DNA from: RGIG4097 sp045613765
GTDB lineage: Bacteria > Bacillota > Clostridia > Christensenellales > CAG-917
Direction: 5' to 3'
Assembly: GCA_045613765.1 (NCBI GenBank)
Contig: JAZLBO010000017.1
Coordinates: forward strand, 1-61,809
DNA length: 61,809 nucleotides
In this document: positions 52,202-59,000 of the stretch, piece by piece
Layout: every line of letters starts with the position of its first letter
Position numbering within the stretch: position 1 is the stretch's first letter
The notes under the pieces: model-generated
What the model saw: the letters and a program-made list of their open reading frames with translations, nothing else
What the model was told of the DNA's origin: nothing
Databases searched by the model: none
Program-made: the position numbers and the translations under genes

Positions 52202-53623
52202 ATGAAAAGAAACTTGACCTTGCTTACAGACCTTTATCAACTTACAATGATAAACGGCTACTATCAATGTGGTGCAAAAAATCAAATGGCTTGTTTTGAC
52301 CTGTTTTATCGTGGTTCAAACGGATATTCATACGCCATTGCTGCAGGCCTTGAACAAGCAATAGAGTACATTGAAAATCTCCATTTTGACAAGGAAGATA
52401 TTGACTATCTTCGCTCGCTCAACATTTTTGGAGAGGAATTTCTTGAAGAACTTACAAAGTTCCGTTTTACAGGCTCAATGAGAGCAGTGCCCGAAGGCAC
52501 GCTCATTTTCCCCAACGAGCCTATCCTTACAGTTATCGCCCCCATGTTTGAGGCACAACTTGTTGAAACGGCACTTCTCAATCTCATCAACCATCAAACG
52601 CTCATTGCAACAACTGCATCACGCCTTACGGAGTGTACAAAGGCAAATATATCCGAGTTTGGACTTCGTAGAGCACAAGGCCCGGACGCAGGCTTGTATG
52701 GTGCAAGAGCAGCATATATCGGTGGTTGTAGATCAACATCAAACGTTCTTGCAGGACAAATGTTTGGCATTGACATCAAAGGCACGCACTCACATAGTTG
52801 GGTTATGTCTTTCCCCACAGAATATGATGCATTTGAGGCTTATGCAAAGGTCTACCCTGACAACTGCTTGCTCCTTGTTGACACCTACGATACATTAAAG
52901 AGTGGCGTGCCAAATGCAATCAAGGTTTTCAAAAAGTTGAAGGAAAACGGACACAGACCTTTGGGCATCCGTCTTGACAGCGGTGACCTTGCATATCTCA
53001 GCCGAGAAGCAAGAAAAATGCTTGACGACGCAGGATTTCCTGATGCAAAGATTTTTGTATCCAATGATATTGATGAAAAAGTCCTTCTTGCACTTGCACA
53101 ACAAAATGCAAAGATTGACGTCTATGGCATTGGCACAAAACTCATCACATCATACAACAACGCAGCCCTTGGTGGTGTCTACAAACTTTCTGCAATCGAA
53201 GACAAGGACGGCAATATGACACCCAAAATCAAGGTGAGCAACTCTCACGGTAAGACAACAAATCCCGGCATCAAAAAGACAGTCCGTATTTACGTTGATG
53301 GTATGGCAATGGCAGACCTTATTTGCCTTATTGATGACGAGTTTGACACGTCAAAGCCCTTGACAGTATTCCACCCTGAACAAACTTGGAAGAAAACCAC
53401 TTTTGAAAAGTATGAAATCAAGGAACTTATGGTTGACATATTCAAGGACGGCAAATTGGTGTATGATATGCCTTCTCTCAAGGAAATTGGCGAGTATTGT
53501 GACAAGTCAAAGGCAGAGTTCTTCCCCGAATATAGACGTGTTGTTAACACACAAGAATACAAGGTGGACTTGTCCGAAAATATGTGGAAGTTGAAGCAAC
53601 AACTTCTTGGTGGTCGTCATTGA
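52202..53623 (+). CDS. pncB: Nicotinate phosphoribosyltransferase
   Basis: A 473-residue enzyme of NAD salvage that joins nicotinate to PRPP. LLTDLYQLTMINGYY is the typical N-terminus; GLRRAQGPDAGLYGARAAYI and LGIRLDSGDLAYLS mark the active barrel. AAAGGG precedes the ATG. Third gene of the galK-lgt-pncB set, 15 bases after lgt; a strong terminator follows. Confidence 0.95.
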   Translation: MKRNLTLLTDLYQLTMINGYYQCGAKNQMACFDLFYRGSNGYSYAIAAGLEQAIEYIENLHFDKEDIDYLRSLNIFGEEFLEELTKFRFTGSMRAVPEGTLIFPNEPILTVIAPMFEAQLVETALLNLINHQTLIATTASRLTECTKANISEFGLRRAQGPDAGLYGARAAYIGGCRSTSNVLAGQMFGIDIKGTHSHSWVMSFPTEYDAFEAYAKVYPDNCLLLVDTYDTLKSGVPNAIKVFKKLKENGHRPLGIRLDSGDLAYLSREARKMLDDAGFPDAKIFVSNDIDEKVLLALAQQNAKIDVYGIGTKLITSYNNAALGGVYKLSAIEDKDGNMTPKIKVSNSHGKTTNPGIKKTVRIYVDGMAMADLICLIDDEFDTSKPLTVFHPEQTWKKTTFEKYEIKELMVDIFKDGKLVYDMPSLKEIGEYCDKSKAEFFPEYRRVVNTQEYKVDLSENMWKLKQQLLGGRH

Positions 53624-53675
53624 TTTGATATTACAAAATACAAGATAAATCAACAAAACGTATCAAAATTTTCAG

Positions 53676-53710
53676 TTCTCTCTCAGTCATAATTGAGAGA
53701 GAATTTTTTT
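53676..53710 (+). terminator. Terminator of galK-lgt-pncB, directly abutting the next gene
   Basis: TTCTCTCTCA / TGAGAGAGAA stem with 8-base loop and seven Ts. The ribosome site of the DivIVA-like gene starts 3 bases after the T run. Confidence 0.92.
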
Positions 53711-53722
53711 ATGGGGGCAAGT

Positions 53723-54307
53723 ATGAAAAAGTCAAAAAAGCAAGCTATGTTTACGGTTGAAAGAAAGGGATATTCCCAAAGAGAAGTGGAAGACTATATC
53801 TTAAAAGAAATAGAGAAAAACGAGATTATTCACAGCGAGCAAAGGGCAAGGATAGAAGAACTTTTGGAAGAAATTGACGGACTGAAAAAAGTGGTTGATG
53901 ACTATAAAGCAAAGGAAGACAAAATTGCCGAAGCGCTTATCGTTGCCAGCGAAAAGGCAGACAAAATGACTGCGGATATCAAACTGCGTTATGCTATGGA
54001 ACTTGACCGTTTGAATATGTTTAGAGCCAAGTGGACGGGTGCTTACAATGAGTTGAAGGAAAGGTATGGTTTTGACGGAGATGCGCTAAATATGGAAAGT
54101 GTTGCCATATCCACCAAACTTGAAATTGAAAGGTTTTTACAACGTGATTTTTCTTTGTCAAAGGGTGGAGAACTTTCCCCACAAGAAGAAACCTTCCGTC
54201 TTGAAACAGAGCGATTGTCATCTCTTTCAAATGGCGTTGAAGACCTGAAAAACAAACTTTTAGACAGCATCAAAAAGGATAATGTTGCATCATCAATCAC
54301 AAAGTGA
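53723..54307 (+). CDS. DivIVA-like coiled-coil protein
   Basis: A 194-residue protein. The N-terminal lipid-binding motif of DivIVA/GpsB is clear (FTVERKGYSQREVEDYI, residues 8-24), then coiled coil to about 110 and a second helical part. GGGGG (53713-53717) sits 5 bases before ATG 53723; ATG 53711 in the same frame is possible but overlaps the terminator tail. Proteins of this kind mark curved membrane at the septum or poles. It has no promoter of its own that I can see, so expression would need readthrough of the terminator or an unseen start within the hairpin. Confidence 0.8.
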   Translation: MKKSKKQAMFTVERKGYSQREVEDYILKEIEKNEIIHSEQRARIEELLEEIDGLKKVVDDYKAKEDKIAEALIVASEKADKMTADIKLRYAMELDRLNMFRAKWTGAYNELKERYGFDGDALNMESVAISTKLEIERFLQRDFSLSKGGELSPQEETFRLETERLSSLSNGVEDLKNKLLDSIKKDNVASSITK

Positions 54308-54392
54308 TATTTACAGAACAAAGTTTTTACACAAACAAAAGCAGTTTATAAACTATTTTATTGTGCAAAATAGCAGAAATACTGGGTATGAA

Positions 54393-54421
54393 AAAAGGAA
54401 CGCAAAATTGCGTTCCTTTTG
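54393..54421. terminator. Bidirectional terminator
   Basis: AAAAGGAACGCAA / TTGCGTTCCTTTT, a near-perfect dyad between convergent genes. Confidence 0.88.
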
Positions 54422-54465
54422 TGTTTGAAATGGTTTTGAAATCGTTCGTTCGGTTTACCAGCGTA

Positions 54466-55302
54466 TTATTTTGTCAATGAGATTGACTTCAAAGTGTAAA
54501 CCATGCTTTGTTCACTTGAGATAGGCTCTCTGAAACGGACAAGAACGTTGACAAGTGACCAACCATCAACTTTGATGGGATCTGCTGAGTAGTAGAGTGT
54601 TTGTGATGCACCAACAACTTGTGTTGAACGAGCAAGGACAACCTTGTTGCACTTTGCACTTTGTTCATCTCCCCAAGTGATTGTTTCTGTGACACTGCAA
54701 GATGCTGTCAATGATGCAACGGTGTTTTCCTCTGCGATAGGTGTGTTAAACGTAAATGTAAAGCCTGCGCCCAATGTCTTGACTGCACGAAGAACTTGAT
54801 GAATTTGAACGTTGTCATAGAAAGGTGCCTTGAGTGACTTGAGTGAGATTTCTCCATCTCTGGGTGCGCCATATTCTGTGATGGTGTATTTGTAGTTTTT
54901 GCCTTCGTACTTTGCAGAAAGTTTGTCAGTATATTCGCCACCAACGCGCTTGTAGTATGATGCGATGGGCACAAGGAAAGTTGTGCCGTCAACTGTTTGC
55001 ATATAACAACCACTTTCCCACAAATCTTCGCCAAATGACAATGTGGTGTTGATGATATATCCTTCCTTGAGATTTTCAAGAGTCATATCCCCGAGGGTGA
55101 GTGAAGTTGCAGTGTTTCTTGTGATTTCCACTGTGTATGTACCTTCGGTTTCGCCATCAGTTACGTCATAGACGTACTTTTCGTAGGGACGCCAAATGTT
55201 ACGGAGTTGACCTTGAACGGTTGCAGATGAGCAACCCACAAATGTGAGTGTCATTGAAAGGACGAGTATTGTTGCCAAAATAATAAGTGCTGTCTTTTTC
55301 AT
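54466..55302 (-). CDS. Lipoprotein of unknown function
   Basis: A 278-residue protein with lipoprotein signal (FVGC, Cys24) and a beta-rich outer part with no motif I recognise. Two cysteines near 209-219 region and one near 108 may form bonds. The ATG has no ribosome site. TTGTCT (55340-55335), 17 bases, TATAAT (55317-55312) on the minus strand ends 9 bases before it, so the mRNA would have a leader of 2-3 bases. Confidence 0.7.
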   Translation of the reverse strand: MKKTALIILATILVLSMTLTFVGCSSATVQGQLRNIWRPYEKYVYDVTDGETEGTYTVEITRNTATSLTLGDMTLENLKEGYIINTTLSFGEDLWESGCYMQTVDGTTFLVPIASYYKRVGGEYTDKLSAKYEGKNYKYTITEYGAPRDGEISLKSLKAPFYDNVQIHQVLRAVKTLGAGFTFTFNTPIAEENTVASLTASCSVTETITWGDEQSAKCNKVVLARSTQVVGASQTLYYSADPIKVDGWSLVNVLVRFREPISSEQSMVYTLKSISLTK

Positions 55303-55311
55303 AATGTAATT

Positions 55312-55340
55312 ATTATATAATTATTTTCGCTTTTAGACAA
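55312..55340 (-). promoter_or_regulatory. Promoter of the lipoprotein gene, predicts near-leaderless mRNA
   Basis: Minus strand TTGTCT, 17-base spacer, TATAAT, then 9 bases to the ATG. Confidence 0.7.
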
Positions 55341-55470
55341 GTGTTTTTCAGTTGCAATTGAAAAACTAATGTTTTTCACAAAAAAATGGCAGTGGTATAG
55401 GCATATTTTCGTGGATACAGCCCCAAACATAGCCAAATTTATGGGGAATATTTTTTGAAATGTTGGTGGT

Positions 55471-55507
55471 AAACAAAAAATTTTTATTTATAAAAAATTT
55501 TTGTTTG
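55471..55507. other. AT-rich dyad upstream of the addB promoter
   Basis: AAACAAAAAATTTTTAT and TAAAAAATTTTTGTTT face each other around a 3-base centre. It may act as a curved UP-like element or a weak bidirectional stop in the region between the divergent lipoprotein and addB genes. Confidence 0.4.
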
Positions 55508-55518
55508 GTTTTTTGATG

Positions 55519-55547
55519 TTGACAACCCAATCTTGTAGATTTACAAT
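55519..55547 (+). promoter_or_regulatory. addBA promoter, predicts leaderless mRNA
   Basis: TTGACA (55519-55524), 17-base spacer, TACAAT (55542-55547). The addB ATG at 55554 is the seventh base after the -10 box, exactly where transcription should start. Confidence 0.85.
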
Positions 55548-55553
55548 GAAGGC

Positions 55554-58500
55554 ATGAAAACAGTAATTTCAAACTCAACAAAAGGATCAATTGACGGCAT
55601 ACTTCAAGAAGTCAAAAAAAGACTCGAGTGTGGCGAAGAATGTACAATTCTCACTGCAGACAGAAATGTTGCAACCATGGAAAAGACCATCCTTGAAACA
55701 CTTCAAAAGTGTGGTGCAGAGTTTATGGTGGAAGTCATGTCTTTCACTCGTTTTTGCGTGCAAACTCTTGGAAACGACGTGCGCAAGTGCTTGACACCCG
55801 AAGGGTCTGTCATGCTTCTTGCAGATGTCATTGAGAGAGTGAGCAAGGACTTTGTGTATTATAGACGTGTGCGCCCTGACAGTCTTGCCAATGAAGTGTA
55901 CGCAGCACTCACTGCCCTTAGAAACAGTGGATTGTCAACTGCAGATTTCCGTGAGAAAGCAGGAAAGTTGCCCACATCACTTCAAAATAAGGCAAAAGAT
56001 CTTGCGCTCATGCACGAAGGATATCTTGAGGCACTTGCCGACAAGCGTCACGATAGTTCAACTCGTCTTGAAACTCTTGCAGAAAAACTTGATGAAGATT
56101 GTGGAGATTTAAAAAATCGCCATTTTTTTGTGGTTGATATGCAAGACTTCAATCATCCACAACTGAAAGTCCTTGAAGCACTTAACAAAGGTGTCAAGTC
56201 CTTGACTGTTGGGCTTGTCAGTGGTTTTGACAATAAAAATAGCCGTATTTATCCTGACAACACCATCAAAAAAGTCAAGGCAGTGTCAAAAAACAAAGTT
56301 GCAGAAGTGGTTTGCCTTGAAGATATGAATCCCGTCCAAAAGTCAATCAGCAAAAATCTCTTTTCCTATGAAAAATTGGGTGCAAGAGAGATTGTTGACG
56401 TCAAGGACGGCTCTTTCAGTTTGAAGGTGGCACAAAATCGCCAAGATGAAGTCACTTTTGTTGCCCTTGACATAGTCAAGAAAATCATTGGTGGCGCGAG
56501 ATACAAAGATTTTGAAATCTTGGTTGGCAGTGAAGACTATGCCCCCATCATACGCAATGTTTTTGACAGATACGGCATTGTATATTTCATTGACAAGCAG
56601 GAAATGTTGCAAAGACAAGCAAAGGCAAAATATCTTCTTTCTGCTTTGTCCGTCTTGACAAAGAACTATAGAAGTGATGAAGTTCTTGACTTTGTCAAAA
56701 ATCCTCTCTTTGAACTCTCTCTTGTGGGCGAAGATGATATTGACTCCAAAGACAAGGTTTTCCGTTTTGAAAACTACGTCCTTGAATATGGTGTCAACTT
56801 TGGCAAATTCTTGCAACCTTTTGAGTATGGAGATGATGAAAAACGTCTTCAAGCAGAAGAAGTGCGCAAGGCTCTTTGCAAAACACTCCACACTCTCGGG
56901 GAAAACAAGTCAAGACCCATGGAAGATATTGTTGCATCTGTCCGTGAGTTTCTTGAAAATGCAAAAACACCTTGGCAAAAGCACGTTGAAGACTTGGCAA
57001 CCATAAGCGAATACTACAAAAAGTGCGCAGAGCAAGTTGACAACAAAATCAATGCTATTCTTGGGGAGATTGAAAGTGTTTTGGTTGGCGACAGTGATCT
57101 TGACAAGTTTGATACGACACTGCGCTCAATGTTCAAGACTTTGAAGATTGCACTTGTGCCTACATATCTCGACTCAGTATTTATTGGTGATATGTCAAGC
57201 AAGTTTGCAGGTGGTTCATATACAGATGAAAACGGCAAAGTTGTCAACAGAAATTTGTACGTCATTGGTGCAAATTCCGGAGCGTTGCCCCCTGATACTG
57301 AGGGGGGTGCAATCATCACTGCCAAAGATGAAGAACTCTTTGAAAGTGCAGGCATTGGCGTGTATCCCACACAAAGACAAAGGATCAAACAAAACCTTTT
57401 CACATTGACAGAAATCCTTGCAAAATGCAAAGGGCAACTGACCATTTCATATAGTCTTGCAAGCACTTCAGGGGAACTTAATCCATCTTCAATCATCTCT
57501 CAATTCAAGACAATGTTCAAGAAAAACGGAGAGCCAATGACCCCGGAATTCATATCCTTTGACAACTTGCGTGCATCTATGACAACACCCTTTGACGTCA
57601 GTGTTATGTTCAAGACAGACAAGAGTGTAAAGCATAGTATTTTGACAAGCGCAGTGTCAGGCAGAGCCACCGAAAGCGATATGGATATTTATCGTAATGC
57701 CTACAAGTTTATGGCAGATGGCGACAAGGTTATTGTGGGCAAAATCTATGACGTCCCTGAACAACTTGAAAATGCACAAAATATCCAAAAGACCAGTATA
57801 AGCAGACTGGAACGATACTTTAAGTGCCCGTACAGTTATTATCTCAATTATACACTTGGGCTCAAACGCCGTGAAGAAGGTGAGATCACAGGCCTTGATA
57901 ATGGTACAATTCTCCACGCAGTTTTTGAAAACTTCTTCAAGGATTTGAAGGACGGTACAGTGACGCGAGAGAACGTTGCAGAAAGGGCAAGTGACACCTT
58001 TGACAACCTTGTCAGCAGTGATGAAAAACTCACTCGCTTGATGCAAAAACCAGACACTGCAAGACTGCTTGGCAAACTCAAGAAAGAGGGTATAAGGACT
58101 TGCCGCGATTTCTATGAGTGGTCGCTTTGCTCTAAATTTGCACCCACATATCTGGAAGCAGAATTTTCAAAGGACGGATCATTTAAGCCTATTGCGATAG
58201 ACATTGATGGAAGAACTGTTGAACTCAGAGGCAAGATTGATAGAGTTGATATATTTGAGGATAGATTTATTGTTATAGATTATAAGACATATAAGAGTGT
58301 GACGCTTGCGCCTCACGAACTTTATCACGGAGAAAAACTGCAACTTTATATCTATGCAATGTCCATTATGCAAAACATAGACAAGAAAGTTGCTGGGGTA
58401 TTCTATTTGCCCGTTTTCCCCGGTTTTGTTAGGGAAGGAAAGGCAAGATATGAGTTGGTTGGACAAATAACTGACAATGAGCGTGTCCGTAATGCAATCT

Positions 58501-59000
58501 TTGAATATCCTGCGCCCGAAATTGAGTGGGAAGAAATTGACGAAGAAAATGAACTTGATGAAGACGTGCAACTTGGTGAAGAAAATGACGACATTGATGG
58601 GGAAGAATTTGAAGAAGAACATATTGAAGTCGAGCCAATAACATATTTCCCTCAAGCAGACGTGTTGCCAGATGAAAAGCACGCTTTGACAGATGATGAA
58701 TTTTTGAACAGAGGCAACTATGCTCTTGATCTTGCCAAAGAAGGCATTATGGAAATTGAGAGTGGATATATCAAACCTCGCCCATTGGGATCTATATGTA
58801 GCACTTGCGATTTTGCAAGCATCTGCAACTATAGGGATATGTACCCAAGAGAAAAGATGGTGTTTGAAGGCGATATTTTTGAAAAGTATAACAAGCCCGA
58901 CAAAACCGAGTTTGAAGAATATTTGTATATGGTAGAGGCAGGCTGCGTTGATATAACAGGTTTGTTTGCACTCAAGAGTGATGAGGAGGTGGACAAGTAA
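55554..59000 (+). CDS. addB: ATP-dependent helicase-nuclease subunit AddB
   Basis: A 1148-residue subunit of the AddAB double-strand-break resection complex. The C-terminal RecB-type nuclease has RFIVIDYKTYKSV with Asp909 and Lys911. The iron-sulfur cluster is complete: Cys758 (FKCPYSYYL) and Cys1082-x2-Cys1085-x5-Cys1091. An acidic insert (about 1005-1030) is unusual in length. The N-terminus (about 1-45, LTADRNVATMEKTIL) replaces the Walker A of helicases with a weak match. The stop overlaps the addA start (TAATG). The promoter predicts a leaderless transcript. Confidence 0.93.
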   Translation: MKTVISNSTKGSIDGILQEVKKRLECGEECTILTADRNVATMEKTILETLQKCGAEFMVEVMSFTRFCVQTLGNDVRKCLTPEGSVMLLADVIERVSKDFVYYRRVRPDSLANEVYAALTALRNSGLSTADFREKAGKLPTSLQNKAKDLALMHEGYLEALADKRHDSSTRLETLAEKLDEDCGDLKNRHFFVVDMQDFNHPQLKVLEALNKGVKSLTVGLVSGFDNKNSRIYPDNTIKKVKAVSKNKVAEVVCLEDMNPVQKSISKNLFSYEKLGAREIVDVKDGSFSLKVAQNRQDEVTFVALDIVKKIIGGARYKDFEILVGSEDYAPIIRNVFDRYGIVYFIDKQEMLQRQAKAKYLLSALSVLTKNYRSDEVLDFVKNPLFELSLVGEDDIDSKDKVFRFENYVLEYGVNFGKFLQPFEYGDDEKRLQAEEVRKALCKTLHTLGENKSRPMEDIVASVREFLENAKTPWQKHVEDLATISEYYKKCAEQVDNKINAILGEIESVLVGDSDLDKFDTTLRSMFKTLKIALVPTYLDSVFIGDMSSKFAGGSYTDENGKVVNRNLYVIGANSGALPPDTEGGAIITAKDEELFESAGIGVYPTQRQRIKQNLFTLTEILAKCKGQLTISYSLASTSGELNPSSIISQFKTMFKKNGEPMTPEFISFDNLRASMTTPFDVSVMFKTDKSVKHSILTSAVSGRATESDMDIYRNAYKFMADGDKVIVGKIYDVPEQLENAQNIQKTSISRLERYFKCPYSYYLNYTLGLKRREEGEITGLDNGTILHAVFENFFKDLKDGTVTRENVAERASDTFDNLVSSDEKLTRLMQKPDTARLLGKLKKEGIRTCRDFYEWSLCSKFAPTYLEAEFSKDGSFKPIAIDIDGRTVELRGKIDRVDIFEDRFIVIDYKTYKSVTLAPHELYHGEKLQLYIYAMSIMQNIDKKVAGVFYLPVFPGFVREGKARYELVGQITDNERVRNAIFEYPAPEIEWEEIDEENELDEDVQLGEENDDIDGEEFEEEHIEVEPITYFPQADVLPDEKHALTDDEFLNRGNYALDLAKEGIMEIESGYIKPRPLGSICSTCDFASICNYRDMYPREKMVFEGDIFEKYNKPDKTEFEEYLYMVEAGCVDITGLFALKSDEEVDK

